From positions 1 through 64,000 of the forward strand of contig CAVGBO010000013.1 in NCBI GenBank assembly GCA_963627465.1: a DNA stretch of 64,000 nucleotides. The letters run 5' to 3'. Source of the DNA: CAKUFA01 sp963627465 (GTDB taxonomy: Bacteria > Bacillota > Clostridia > Christensenellales > Aristaeellaceae). This document shows positions 32,197 through 41,882 of the stretch, one piece after another; positions within the stretch are counted from its first letter, which is position 1, and every line of letters starts with the position of its first letter. Under the pieces are notes generated by a model, which was not told the DNA's origin, did not search any database, and saw only the letters and a program-made list of their open reading frames with translations. The position numbers and the translations under genes are program-made.

Positions 32197-32994
32197 TCAC
32201 AGGCAGAAATGGAAGAAGGTCAGTGCATCCATCCACGCATCGCAGAAGAAGCGCACCGTCCGGTCATCGATCTGTTCCGCACCCGGATACCAACCTGCTC
32301 GTCTAGCGGATTCATGGCGAACATAGCTGACCTCCACCGTAAAATGCTCCGGCAGGGGGAACATGCAGCTTTCCTTGGGCAGCTTCATGGCCTGCTCCGC
32401 CGCATCCCGAATCAGCCGAACCGCCTTATCCGGATGAACGGAAATGCTGCCGTTGCCCACGCCCCGGCTCACCGGCACGGTGATGGCTCCCGGCACATAC
32501 CGTTCAAACCAGCTACAAATGCCTTCATCCCCCGTCACCAGCCGGGTAGGCACACCCAGCATGGCCGCCGTCAGGCAGTTCATCATCAGCTCCGGGCAAT
32601 CCTCACCGTTCACCCGTACGCCGTGAATGTTCAGGTTCATGGTATGGCTCAGAGGACTGCTTGCCCACCCTGCGCCGGAATGATAGCCGGTAAACACGGC
32701 ACCGTCAAAGCTGTCGTCCAGTCCGCTCATCATGGCATAAGGTTCACGACCCCAGCCTCGGAAAATGCAGGCATTTTCCGGCAGCATCCCCGGCAGAATG
32801 TTTCTGGCGGAATCATGAGCATCCCGCACCAGAATAGATTCCGTGCCGGCAGCATTGGCACCTTCGCAGGCCGCCGCCACTTCACGGCTCATCTGGTTGG
32901 CAAAGGCGGCATACTCCGGCTTAGACTTTTCCGTTTCATCCCAGGCTGCAATGCCGCAGGTGCCTTCAATATCGGCTGAAAGATACAGCTTCAT
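32197..32994 (-). CDS. M55-family D-aminopeptidase (DppA-like)
   Basis: A 265-residue zinc peptidase. The N-terminus MKLYLSADIEGTCGI has the metal ligands Asp8 and Glu10, and VRDAHDSARN supplies His60; all are typical of DppA. FTGYHSGAG near residue 102 is also conserved. Bacillus DppA releases D-Ala from D-Ala-D-Ala and similar peptides. The start is set at MKLYL because GGAGGGG lies 7 bases upstream. It overlaps the preceding M20 gene by 4 bp. Confidence 0.92.
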   Translation of the reverse strand: MKLYLSADIEGTCGIAAWDETEKSKPEYAAFANQMSREVAAACEGANAAGTESILVRDAHDSARNILPGMLPENACIFRGWGREPYAMMSGLDDSFDGAVFTGYHSGAGWASSPLSHTMNLNIHGVRVNGEDCPELMMNCLTAAMLGVPTRLVTGDEGICSWFERYVPGAITVPVSRGVGNGSISVHPDKAVRLIRDAAEQAMKLPKESCMFPLPEHFTVEVSYVRHESARRAGWYPGAEQIDDRTVRFFCDAWMDALTFFHFCL

Positions 32995-34166
32995 GCTTCG
33001 ATCCCCTCCATCAGTGCCAGCACCGAGGCGCACTGCAGTGCGACCCCAGGAAGCAGGCACGCTTCATCTACCAGGAACGTTTCCGTATGCAGCGCCGTGC
33101 CGATGCCGCTGCCGATGTCGTAGTACACCCCCGGTGTTTCACGCACAAAGTAATAGAAGCTCTCCACCCCAAGGCTGGGTGCATCCCGATGAACGACCTT
33201 GTCCTTGCCCAGGATTTCTTCTGCTTCTTTTTCGATGACGGCATAATAGCCATCGTCATTGTATACAGCCCCATAGCTGGGGATCAGCTGCACATCGCAG
33301 TGTCCGCCCATGGCTTCCGCAATGCCGGCAGCGGTGCGGCCAATCAAGGCCTTCATCTTCACCCTTGTCGTTTCCGACAAGGTGCGAAGCGTGCCACGCA
33401 TGTGCACCTCGCCGCAGACAATGTTATTGGCCTGTCCGCCTTCGATAGTACCAATGGTCACCACCGCCGGGTCAAAGGGCGACAGGGTACGGCTGACCAG
33501 GGTCTGCAGGGCAGCAACAATCTGCCCGGAAATCACAATGGCATCAACGCCGCTTTCCGGGTAGGCACCATGGCAGCTCTTGCCCTGTACCGTCAGGCGA
33601 ATTTCATCGCTTGCGCCGCTGACAAAGCCGGGCTTGGCAAAGAAAGCCCCTGCCTCATAGTGGGGATTCATATGCTGTCCGATGACCACATCCACATGAG
33701 GATTTTCCATGCACCCCTGTTCCGTCATCATTTTGCCGCCGCCCACGGTTTCCTCTTCCGGCTCAAAGAAATACTTCACCGTGCCGTGCCACTGATCCTT
33801 GTGGGTGCTCAGCCACATGGCACTGCCCAGTGCCAATGCCATATGGGCATCGTGTCCACAGGCATGCATGGTGCCTTCCTGTGCAGAAGCAAAGGGCAAG
33901 CCCGTCTTTTCCGTTACAGGCAGTGCATCCATATCCGCACGAATCGCCACGCAGGGTCCTTCCCCGTTGCGGATCAGCCCCATCACCGCATGACAGTCCT
34001 GAAAGGTATGGATTTCCAATCCCAGTGCTGTCAGCTTTTCTTCAATATAGGCCTGCGTCCATGCCTCTTCTCCGCTTCTTTCCGGGTGATGGTGCAGTTC
34101 TCGGCGCATGGCAATCACCTGAGGCATAATGTTCTTCAATGCTTCCTGCCAATCTGATAGCTTCAT
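32991..34166 (-). CDS. M20-family amidohydrolase
   Basis: A 391-residue metal-dependent amidohydrolase of the HipO/N-acyl-amino-acid deacylase group. Metal site residues are visible in MHACGHDAH (His101, Cys103, His105, Asp106, His108), the EPEEE motif near residue 138 and a C-terminal His. RRELHHHPERSGEE near 21 is the family start signature. Such enzymes cleave N-acyl amino acids or N-acetyl-diaminopimelate; the substrate here is not determined. GAAGGG lies 7 bases before the chosen ATG. It overlaps alr by 4 bp (ATGA), so the two are co-expressed. Confidence 0.9.
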   Translation of the reverse strand: MKLSDWQEALKNIMPQVIAMRRELHHHPERSGEEAWTQAYIEEKLTALGLEIHTFQDCHAVMGLIRNGEGPCVAIRADMDALPVTEKTGLPFASAQEGTMHACGHDAHMALALGSAMWLSTHKDQWHGTVKYFFEPEEETVGGGKMMTEQGCMENPHVDVVIGQHMNPHYEAGAFFAKPGFVSGASDEIRLTVQGKSCHGAYPESGVDAIVISGQIVAALQTLVSRTLSPFDPAVVTIGTIEGGQANNIVCGEVHMRGTLRTLSETTRVKMKALIGRTAAGIAEAMGGHCDVQLIPSYGAVYNDDGYYAVIEKEAEEILGKDKVVHRDAPSLGVESFYYFVRETPGVYYDIGSGIGTALHTETFLVDEACLLPGVALQCASVLALMEGIEA

Positions 34167-35329
34167 GCAAAATCCCTTCTTTCCCGGAGCAGATCGTCCG
34201 TTACCGTAACGATCCGTCCCTTTTGCCAATAGACACGAATGGGTCTGGCGGACAGGATGGACAGGCATTCATTTCGGTTGGTTTCTGCCCAGTCCGCCAT
34301 TTCACCGTACCCGATGCCGCCCCCCAGCAGGTCAGCCACGTCTCCCGGCTGAACCTCAGGAAGATCCGTCACGTCCACCATCATTTGATCCATGCAGACC
34401 AGGCCGATCACCGGCGCACGATGTCCACGAATCATGACCTGCCCCTTGCCGTTGGACAGATGCCGAGGATAACCATCCCCGTAGCCTGCGCACAAGGTCG
34501 CAATAACAGAGGGGCGGGTCAGAATCTGATCATCTCCATAGCCCACAATCTCCCCAGCCTCCACGTGGTGCACCTGCGCCACCGTAGTGCGAAAAGTCAG
34601 CGTCTCAAAGCATTCAAAGGGCATATGCTGGCTTCTGGAAGGACGAACCCCGAAAAGCAGGGCACCCACTCGCACTCGGCTCATGTGCCACTGAGGATAC
34701 CGCACCAGACCGATACTGTCGCACAGGTGCACGTCCTGCACGCTGACGCCCTTCTGCTCCAGCAAGGTCTTAATGGTCATCAGCTGCTGATACTGCATTT
34801 CATCCCGTTCCCGGTTGATCAGCCCCAGATGGCTGTACAGCCCGGCGATGCGAACATGCTGAAGGCTCTTTGCCGCCGATGCAATTTTCTCTGCTGCTTC
34901 TTCCGTGCAGGCAATGCCCAAACGGTGAAAGCCCGTGTCCGCCTTCAGATGAACAGCTGCATTCAGGTGCTCCTGGGCGCAGATCTTTTCCATGAGCTGC
35001 AAATCTCCTGCCGAGGCTGCCGTCAGGGTCAATCCTTCCCGGATGCTTTCCGGCAGTGCATCTTCTTCCGTGAGCCCCATGACCAGAATTTCACCCTGAA
35101 TGCCTGCCTTCCGCAGCTGCAAGCCCTCCCGGGCACAGCTTACCGCAAAGCTTGCGCATCCATCCGCCTGCAAGGCCTGTGCAACCCGAACCGCCCCATG
35201 ACCATAGGCGTTGGATTTCAGCACACAGGTCACCGTGCTTTGGGTCAGACTTTTGGCGGTTCGATAGTTGGCAATCAGCTTATCTAGATCAATATCAATC
35301 CATGTCCTGTGCAGAAATGCATCCGTCAT
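34163..35329 (-). CDS. alr: Alanine racemase
   Basis: A 388-residue PLP enzyme that interconverts L- and D-alanine. Lys38 in VLKSNAYGHG binds PLP. The catalytic Tyr is in CAGYGDGYPRHLSN near residue 264, and VCMDQMMVDVT is also conserved. The start is taken at MTDAFLHRTW; an ATG at 35347 is possible and neither has a strong ribosome binding site. Its location with D-Ala-releasing peptidases suggests recycling of D-alanine, in addition to wall precursor synthesis. Confidence 0.93.
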   Translation of the reverse strand: MTDAFLHRTWIDIDLDKLIANYRTAKSLTQSTVTCVLKSNAYGHGAVRVAQALQADGCASFAVSCAREGLQLRKAGIQGEILVMGLTEEDALPESIREGLTLTAASAGDLQLMEKICAQEHLNAAVHLKADTGFHRLGIACTEEAAEKIASAAKSLQHVRIAGLYSHLGLINRERDEMQYQQLMTIKTLLEQKGVSVQDVHLCDSIGLVRYPQWHMSRVRVGALLFGVRPSRSQHMPFECFETLTFRTTVAQVHHVEAGEIVGYGDDQILTRPSVIATLCAGYGDGYPRHLSNGKGQVMIRGHRAPVIGLVCMDQMMVDVTDLPEVQPGDVADLLGGGIGYGEMADWAETNRNECLSILSARPIRVYWQKGRIVTVTDDLLRERRDFA

Positions 35330-35362
35330 TGCTTCAGCAACTCCCATCCGGTCAAAATGCTT

Positions 35363-36514
35363 TTATTCTTCTCCGAAGTTTTCCCACATAAGGGTAAACA
35401 TTTTCCTTGAAATGGCGCATACCCGATTGTTCATGCCGTTCTTGCACCCGTTGGTGATCAGCACAAACACGAAGCGACTTTCCGGCTCATAGTACACATT
35501 GGCGGCAATGGCACCGCTGATGCCCTGATGACCGTAGACCATCCGATCCTCAATCAATGTGTCATTCCGATTGACGCACAGTCCGTAAGGGGTATCGGCT
35601 GTAATGCCGCCCTTGCCTTGCTGATCCGACGTCATTTCCGCCACGGTATCTTCCTGCAAAAGACGGATGCCGTCCAGCTCGCCGCCATCGCACATCAGCA
35701 TACCCAGACGCAGAAGATCCTCCCCTGTAATCCACAGGCTGCCCACGGTGATATTGTAGTGGCGAGCCGGATCAACGCCGTCGTCCCCTTCTTCCTCAAT
35801 CAGCTTTTGCGCCGCCGTCTTCAGGGTGCAGTTATTGTCATACACGTTGGTAATGCTGTCCTGATCCTGAATCAGGGCAGGGTGATAAGCCGCATCCATC
35901 TGCAAGGGCTGGAAAATGCCCTCCGTCACCGCATCGTTGATATTCTTTCCCGTAACGCTTTCAATGATGGAGCCCATAATGCCCGCACCCAGATTCGAGT
36001 AGGTATATTTTCGCCCCGGCATGGCATTCAGGTAAAGGGAAGTAGACTTGGTGCCCAACAGGCTTTCCAGCGTGCGTCCCCTAACCCCGCTTTTGCGTGA
36101 AATGGAAGCCGTATGGGTCATGAGCATCCGCAGGGTAATCGGCGTATCCCTGTAGTGAGGGTTTCGCATGGAGAAGCCCAGATAGTCGGATACATCCGCA
36201 TCCAAGTCCACCAGCCCCTGCTCCACCAGCTGCATCACATACATGGCACTGACCATCTTGGTGACCGAGGCTACACGGAAATGGGTGCTATCATCCACCG
36301 GAATCTGCTGCTTCTTGTTCATGAATCCATAATTCATCCGGTAAACAATTTCCCCGTCCTTGGCCACCAGCACCGTACCACCGGTGGTCTTATGGGCACG
36401 AAAGATTTTCTCCGCCTGCGCGTCTACATCTTCCGTTTCTGCCCCGGCGATAGAAAAAAGCAGCAGGAACGCCAGCACGAAAAGGAGTCCTCGCTTCAGT
36501 ATGGTCTTTTTCAT
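35363..36514 (-). CDS. Exported serine hydrolase (class C beta-lactamase / DD-peptidase family)
   Basis: A 383-residue secreted or membrane-anchored enzyme with a signal peptide at residues 1-25. SVTK (83-86) is the catalytic SxxK, YSN (172-174) the second motif, and GHQGISG near 340 the KTG-like HxG. The family (Pfam Beta-lactamase) covers penicillin-binding proteins, D-aminopeptidases and esterases. It is first of the five wall-related genes. A D-Ala-cleaving role outside the membrane would feed the intracellular peptidases, but this is inferred from position only. Confidence 0.88.
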   Translation of the reverse strand: MKKTILKRGLLFVLAFLLLFSIAGAETEDVDAQAEKIFRAHKTTGGTVLVAKDGEIVYRMNYGFMNKKQQIPVDDSTHFRVASVTKMVSAMYVMQLVEQGLVDLDADVSDYLGFSMRNPHYRDTPITLRMLMTHTASISRKSGVRGRTLESLLGTKSTSLYLNAMPGRKYTYSNLGAGIMGSIIESVTGKNINDAVTEGIFQPLQMDAAYHPALIQDQDSITNVYDNNCTLKTAAQKLIEEEGDDGVDPARHYNITVGSLWITGEDLLRLGMLMCDGGELDGIRLLQEDTVAEMTSDQQGKGGITADTPYGLCVNRNDTLIEDRMVYGHQGISGAIAANVYYEPESRFVFVLITNGCKNGMNNRVCAISRKMFTLMWENFGEE

Positions 36515-36544
36515 CTTTCATCGTCCCTGCCTTTCTTGTTACGC

Positions 36545-36925
36545 TCAGCCCTTCTTGGCTTCTGCCTTGGCCACAAACTTTTCTGCCTTCACGCTTACAC
36601 GCTGATGCTTGGCCGTGCCAATCACGCCGCAGGCATCATAGGCAGTAATGTCAAAGCTGTAGCCCCGGCCTTCCTGAGCGGTCAGGGTTGCTTCTGCCCA
36701 CACTTCCATGCCTACAGGCGTTGCCGCCACGTGATCCACATCCATTTTGGTGCCCACTGTGGTAATACCTTCATCCAGAGAGCCTGCCAGTGCTTCACAG
36801 GCCGCATGCTCCATCAGTGCAACCAGTGCAGGGGTGGCAAACACCGGCAGAGAGCCGCTGCCCATGGCCTTCGCCGTCACTTCTTCCGTGACCGTGGTCT
36901 TCCAGGTGCCCTTTACATTTTCCAT
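36545..36925 (-). CDS. Hotdog-fold thioesterase (FlK-like)
   Basis: A 126-residue protein similar to the fluoroacetyl-CoA thioesterase-like group. ATPALVALMEHAACEAL carries the Thr and Glu, and VDHVAATPVG the His, expected at the active site. VGTKMDVDH and GTAKHQRVSV are also typical. The start is placed at MENVKG, with AAGGA upstream. These small proteins hydrolyse acyl-CoAs; the substrate is unknown. It stands just upstream of the wall operon, 30 bp before the serine hydrolase. Confidence 0.87.
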   Translation of the reverse strand: MENVKGTWKTTVTEEVTAKAMGSGSLPVFATPALVALMEHAACEALAGSLDEGITTVGTKMDVDHVAATPVGMEVWAEATLTAQEGRGYSFDITAYDACGVIGTAKHQRVSVKAEKFVAKAEAKKG

Positions 36926-36952
36926 TGTTTGATCTTCCTTTACAAGCAAAAT

Positions 36953-36991
36953 GGCGGTGATTCCTTGCCGCAAATCACCGCCACGATTATA
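36953..36991 (-). promoter_or_regulatory. -10 element and 5'-end hairpin before the thioesterase gene
   Basis: Minus-strand TATAAT (36991-36986) is followed at once by a 10-bp perfect stem (GGCGGTGATT, 36982-36973 with 36962-36953), so the transcript would begin with a stable hairpin. No strong -35 is seen. It might instead terminate ligA, but its T-run (ATTTTGCTTG) is weak. Confidence 0.5.
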
Positions 36992-37043
36992 TCATACTTT
37001 GTCAGAAAATTGTTGTTTTTTCCATGGGCAATTGAGCCTGCGT

Positions 37044-39011
37044 TCAGCCTTCTCCTACCCGTCGCATCAGCTCTGCTTCGTCAATCACTTCGATGCCCAG
37101 AGCCTGTGCCTTATCCAGCTTGCTGCCGGCAGCCTCGCCTGCCACCACAAACGCCGTTTTTTTGCTGACGGAGGAGGCAGCCGTGCCGCCGTGCCGGCGA
37201 ATCAGCTCTTCCGCATCCTTCCGAGAAAGATTAGGCAGGGTGCCCGTGACCACCACGGTTTTACCGCTGAGGACGCCTTCTGCCTTGCCCTGCATTTCCC
37301 GAGGCTTGACACCGGCCTTCAGCAAGCGGTCAATCATGACCCGGTTTTCTTCAAAGGAGAAGAACTCCAGAATGCTCTGCGCCACAATATCCCCCACGTC
37401 AGGGATGGCAACCAACTGTTCCATGGTGGCTTCCTGTACCTTCTCCAAGGTACCGAAGGCTGTCGCAATATCCCGTGCCGTTTTCCGACCCACGTTTGGA
37501 ATGCCAACTGCAAAAAGGAAAGCATCTAAAGCGCAGTCCTTGCTCTTCTCCAGTGCCTTCAGCAGATTATCCGCTTTCTTATCCTTGAATCCATCAAGAG
37601 ACAGCACATCTTCCCGGGTCAGGTGATACAAGTCTGCCGGGTCTCGCACGTTCTTCTGGTCATATAGCTGCTCCGCTGTTTTCTCCGAGAAGCCGTCAAT
37701 ATCCATGGCATCCCTGCCGGCAAAATGATCCAGTCGAGCAACCGCCTGAGGACGGCAGCTGACCCGATTCATGCAGAAAAGGTGAGCACCCCGTTCCGTC
37801 AATTCTCCACCGCAGGCAGGGCAATGGGTAGGCTTCTCAATGGGGATCTCTCCCGGTTCTGCCTCGCCCACACGACCCATGATTTCCGGAATCACGTCGT
37901 TGGATCGGCGAATCCATACTGGAGCATTGATGGCCACCTGCTTGCGCTGAATGTCGCCCCAGTTGTTCAGGGTCGCCTTCCGCACGGTAACACCGTAGAA
38001 ATCCACCGGATCCAGATGTGCCAAAGGCGTCAGCTTGCCGGTGCGTCCCAGCTCCCAAGTCACCCGGCGCAAGGTGGTGACGCTTTCTTCCGCTTCGAAC
38101 TTGTAAGCCACCGCCCAGCGAGGGAATTTCTCCGTGAAACCCATGCGGCTTCTGAGGGCAAAGTCACCGATTTTGATGACCACGCCATCAATCAGGAAGT
38201 CCAACGTAGGCCGCTGCTGCTCAATCTCCCGAATGCACTCCTCCAGCTCCGCCTGGGAATGGGGTGTGCCCAGATAAGGGCTTACCTGGAAACCGTTCTG
38301 CCGCAGGAAGTTCAGCATTTCCGGCTGGGTGCTGTAAGGAGGATTCTCAATGGTGCCGATCTGGTAAAAGAACACATCTAGTTTACGTGCTGCTGTCACT
38401 GCCGGGTCAAGATTCCGCAGTGCTCCGGCGGCTGCATTGCGAGCATTTTTCAAAGGCTCAGCCGCAGTCTTGTTGTACGCCTCCAGTGTGCTCAGGCGCA
38501 TGATGCATTCGCCCTGCACTTCCAGCAATCCCTTATAAGGAATTGTCAGCGGCACGGTGCGGATGGTTCTGGCCTGGGGCAAAATTGCCTCACCAGTAAT
38601 GCCGTTGCCCCGGGTAGCCGCCTGCACCAGTTTGCCATCGTTATAGGTCAGGTTCAGGGTCAGGCCATCAAATTTATACTCTACGTAATATTGCAGGTCT
38701 GTTTGTCCTGCCAGCTTCTCTGTGCGGCGGATCCAGTCTTCCAGTGCGCCGATGGACTGCACCTTGTCCATGCTCCACAGCCGGTGGAGATGGGTATGCT
38801 GCTCGAAGCCCTTCAGCGGCTCTCCACCTACCCGATGGGTAGGAGAATCCGGCAGCACTACGCCGGTTTCCTTTTCCAGCTTGACCAACTGATCGTAGAG
38901 CTGATCCCACTGCATGTCGGAAATTTCCGGTTTGTCCAGCACATAATAGGCATAGGCCGTTTCGTTCAGCCGGTCTACCAGTGCCTGCATCTGCGATTCA
39001 AGCGCATTCAT
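37044..39011 (-). CDS. ligA: NAD-dependent DNA ligase
   Basis: A 655-residue ligase. Domain Ia is followed by the adenylation domain with nucleophile Lys113 in VEYKFDGL. Next are the OB fold and the four-Cys zinc finger (CPACGG and CMNRVSCRPQ near residues 398-420; spacing slightly atypical). Helix-hairpin-helix repeats and a C-terminal BRCT domain from about 580 (GKTVVVTGTLPNLSRKDAEE) complete it. It seals nicks in replication and repair. It overlaps pcrA by 4 bp (ATGA), the usual pcrA-ligA pairing of Firmicutes. Confidence 0.96.
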   Translation of the reverse strand: MNALESQMQALVDRLNETAYAYYVLDKPEISDMQWDQLYDQLVKLEKETGVVLPDSPTHRVGGEPLKGFEQHTHLHRLWSMDKVQSIGALEDWIRRTEKLAGQTDLQYYVEYKFDGLTLNLTYNDGKLVQAATRGNGITGEAILPQARTIRTVPLTIPYKGLLEVQGECIMRLSTLEAYNKTAAEPLKNARNAAAGALRNLDPAVTAARKLDVFFYQIGTIENPPYSTQPEMLNFLRQNGFQVSPYLGTPHSQAELEECIREIEQQRPTLDFLIDGVVIKIGDFALRSRMGFTEKFPRWAVAYKFEAEESVTTLRRVTWELGRTGKLTPLAHLDPVDFYGVTVRKATLNNWGDIQRKQVAINAPVWIRRSNDVIPEIMGRVGEAEPGEIPIEKPTHCPACGGELTERGAHLFCMNRVSCRPQAVARLDHFAGRDAMDIDGFSEKTAEQLYDQKNVRDPADLYHLTREDVLSLDGFKDKKADNLLKALEKSKDCALDAFLFAVGIPNVGRKTARDIATAFGTLEKVQEATMEQLVAIPDVGDIVAQSILEFFSFEENRVMIDRLLKAGVKPREMQGKAEGVLSGKTVVVTGTLPNLSRKDAEELIRRHGGTAASSVSKKTAFVVAGEAAGSKLDKAQALGIEVIDEAELMRRVGEG

Positions 39012-41296
39012 TCGTCGTCCCCCAGTTTCACAATGGGTGCGATAGACAGTGAGAATTCTTTCACGCCATAGGCGGTAAACTCAATCAGAATACGAGCATC
39101 GGAGCCCTTGCCCCGAACCTCCACCACATTGCCTTCGCCGAATTTACGGTGCATTACCCGGTCGCCTTTCTGGAACAGGCTCTGCATGGCACCGGTGGGA
39201 GCGGTCTGAGTTGGAGCGAATCCTTTGTTTACCCCGGGAATGTTCAGGGATTCCCCGTGGAAGGTCAGCTTCGGCTGACCCAGCTTGCTGACTTCCGGCG
39301 TGGAGCGAAGTCCATAGCCGCTGGCAGCGCTCCGTGTCCGAGTGGGCTGAGGAACGTTGCGGAATGCCGCTTGCTTCTTTTCCGCCCAGTCATCCTGCAA
39401 AAGCCGTTCAGGAATCTCCGTCAGGAAGCGGCTGGGGGCATTGTGGTTAATCTGGTTATACAGCATCCGCTGGCTTGCCCTGGAAAGGAACAGCCGCTTC
39501 TGTGCCCGGGTAATGCCCACATAGCACAGCCTCCGTTCTTCTTCCATCTTTTCATCATTGGTCAAGCTGCGGCCGGAGGGGAAAACCCCTTCCTCCATGC
39601 CGGGGATAAACACATCCGGGAATTCCAGACCCTTGGCAGAGTGGAGGGTCATCAGGGTCACATAACCCCGCTCGTCCTCCGCCTGATCCAGATCCGTTAC
39701 CAGTGCCACGTTTTCCAGATAATCTTCCAGTGTGGCTTTTTCATCCGCATGGGCGAATTCTTCCACAGCACCCAGGAATTCCTGAATGTTCTCCACCCGT
39801 GCCTGGGCATCATCCGTATCTTCCCGCTGATACTGCGCCAGCAGGCCGGTCTTGTCCACCAATTCCTGCACGAATGCACTTAGCGGCATGGTCTCCTTCA
39901 TGGCCATGAGCATGGTCATCATGGTTGCGAAATCCGTGACGCACTTTCTCGGCCGTGCAGACAGGGTTGTAGGCATGTCCGTCAGTGCGCTGAAGAGGGG
40001 CATTTCGTTTTCCCGTGCATGGCGCACCAGCTCCAGCACCGTGCTGTCGCCAATGGAACGCTTGGGCACGTTGATAATGCGGCGCAGGCTTACATCGTCT
40101 GCCGGGTTAACAATCACACGGAGGTAAGCAATCACGTCCCGTACTTCCCGGCGGTCATAGAACTTTTGTCCGCCGAAAACCTTGTAGGGGATACCGGAAC
40201 GCATCAGCATTTCTTCCAACACACGACTCTGGGCATTGGCACGGTAGAGCACCGCCACATTGCCGTAAGGTTCTCCCTGCCGGGACAGCTGACGAATACG
40301 GTCTGCCACCCAGGCAGCCTCTTCCCGCTCATCACCGGCGCAGAACAGCTTGATGGGTTCTCCCTCGCCGGCTTCCGTCCACAGGGCTTTCTCTTTCCGT
40401 CCCACGTTGTGGGCAATCACCTGATTAGCCGCATCCAGAATATTGGCCGTGGAACGGTAATTCTGCTCCAGCTTAATCACCGTAGCATCCGGGTAATCCT
40501 TTTCGAAATCCAGGATGTTGTGAATATCCGCACCACGCCAACCATAGATGGACTGATCATCATCGCCCACCACGCACAGGTTGCGGCTCTCCGCCGTCAG
40601 CAGCTTCACCAGCTGATACTGGGCAAAGTTGGTATCCTGGTATTCGTCCACCATCACATAGCGGAAACGGCGGCGATAGCTGTCCAGCACCGGCGGATGA
40701 TCTGCAAACAAGGTCAGCGTCTTCACCAGCAAATCATCGAAATCCAGCGCATTCTGTGCCTTCAGCCGATTTTCGTATTCAAAGAACACATCGTGAATCA
40801 TCTGACTGCGATAGTCCCGTTCGCTCTGCTGAAACCACTCATCAGGTCCCATCAGCTGATTCTTCGCATCAGAAATTTTCGCACGGATTTCCTTGGGGGG
40901 CAGGAACTTTTCGTCCACGTTCAGCCGCTTCAGAATTTCCTTCAGGGTTGCCGCCTGATCGTCATCATCATAGATGACAAAGGAGCGGGTATAGCCCAGC
41001 TTTTCAATATCCCGGCGAAGGATTTTCGCACAGGTAGAGTGGAAGGTGGAGATCCATGCATCTTCCGACTTCTCCCCCACCAATTGACTGATACGTTCCC
41101 GCATTTCCTTGGCGGCTTTATTGGTGAAGGTCAGTGCCAGAATCGACCACGGTTCCACGCCGTGATCCATCAAATTGGCCACACGGCAGGTCAGTGCCTT
41201 GGTTTTTCCGCTGCCGGCACCTGCGAGAATCAGCACCGGTCCTTCCAGAGTTTCAGCAGCCAGCCGCTGCTCTTGGTTCAGCATTGAAAGATCCAT
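39008..41296 (-). CDS. pcrA: ATP-dependent DNA helicase PcrA/UvrD
   Basis: A 762-residue superfamily 1A 3'-5' helicase. Motif I is LILAGAGSGKTKALTCRVA near residue 24, motif II VDEYQDTNFAQYQL near 217, motif III VGDDDQSIYGWRGA, motif IV EQNYRST and motif VI YVGITRAQKRLFLSRA near 600. The C-terminal Tudor-like segment (GDRVMHRKFGEGNVVEV) is typical of PcrA and contacts RNA polymerase in relatives. It works in repair and replication restart. Confidence 0.96.
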   Translation of the reverse strand: MDLSMLNQEQRLAAETLEGPVLILAGAGSGKTKALTCRVANLMDHGVEPWSILALTFTNKAAKEMRERISQLVGEKSEDAWISTFHSTCAKILRRDIEKLGYTRSFVIYDDDDQAATLKEILKRLNVDEKFLPPKEIRAKISDAKNQLMGPDEWFQQSERDYRSQMIHDVFFEYENRLKAQNALDFDDLLVKTLTLFADHPPVLDSYRRRFRYVMVDEYQDTNFAQYQLVKLLTAESRNLCVVGDDDQSIYGWRGADIHNILDFEKDYPDATVIKLEQNYRSTANILDAANQVIAHNVGRKEKALWTEAGEGEPIKLFCAGDEREEAAWVADRIRQLSRQGEPYGNVAVLYRANAQSRVLEEMLMRSGIPYKVFGGQKFYDRREVRDVIAYLRVIVNPADDVSLRRIINVPKRSIGDSTVLELVRHARENEMPLFSALTDMPTTLSARPRKCVTDFATMMTMLMAMKETMPLSAFVQELVDKTGLLAQYQREDTDDAQARVENIQEFLGAVEEFAHADEKATLEDYLENVALVTDLDQAEDERGYVTLMTLHSAKGLEFPDVFIPGMEEGVFPSGRSLTNDEKMEEERRLCYVGITRAQKRLFLSRASQRMLYNQINHNAPSRFLTEIPERLLQDDWAEKKQAAFRNVPQPTRTRSAASGYGLRSTPEVSKLGQPKLTFHGESLNIPGVNKGFAPTQTAPTGAMQSLFQKGDRVMHRKFGEGNVVEVRGKGSDARILIEFTAYGVKEFSLSIAPIVKLGDDE

Positions 41297-41362
41297 TTTC
41301 TCATCCTACCTTCTTTTTCCCCAACACATCACACAAAACGCATTCAAAGGGCAAAGCCCCAT

Positions 41363-41392
41363 AAAGAAACAAACGATGCCGAAAACGCATCG
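41363..41392 (-). terminator. Probable terminator after yerC
   Basis: Minus-strand CGATGC (41392-41387) pairs with GCATCG (41379-41374) and is followed by TTTGTTTCTTT. The stem is short (6 bp), so strength is uncertain. Confidence 0.5.
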
Positions 41393-41415
41393 CCTGCTTC
41401 TGGAATTCTCTGCGC

Positions 41416-41724
41416 TTATTCAGGCAATTCGTTTTTCTTTTCCATGGCATCCAGTACCCGGTGATAGCCGTCCGCACCATATGTCAGTGCCCGGTTCACC
41501 CGACTGATGGTAGCTGTAGATGCGCCGGTCTCCTTGGCAATCACCTGATAGGTGGTTTCCTTGCGAAGCATAACCGCCACTTCCAGCCGCTGGGCAATGC
41601 TCTTCAGCTCCGTAATGGTACACACGTCCTCAAAAAAGCGATATGCGTCCTCTTCATCCTTGAGTTCCAGCACCGCCTTCATCAGCAGATCAGTCTGCTC
41701 ATTTCTGATCTTTGGCGTGAACAT
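41416..41724 (-). CDS. yerC: YerC/YecD-family TrpR-related DNA-binding protein
   Basis: A 102-residue helical protein of the TrpR/YerC superfamily. ITELKSIAQRLEVAVML and the helix-turn-helix TYQVIAKETGASTATISRVN are clear. In Firmicutes it is commonly near pcrA-ligA, as here. The target genes are unknown. The start is set at MFTPKI with GGGGGA about 7 bases upstream. Confidence 0.9.
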   Translation of the reverse strand: MFTPKIRNEQTDLLMKAVLELKDEEDAYRFFEDVCTITELKSIAQRLEVAVMLRKETTYQVIAKETGASTATISRVNRALTYGADGYHRVLDAMEKKNELPE

Positions 41725-41882
41725 TGCCGCATCCCCCATTTCGTCGCACAATTTCGCACTTTACCACATGCTAATACCAGTATACCACATTTCCGCGGAT
41801 ATATCCAGTGAAAAGGAAAATGCAAAACGCAAAGCATACAAAAATTCCACCGTCCTTCTATCGAAATCACGGTGGATCCATG

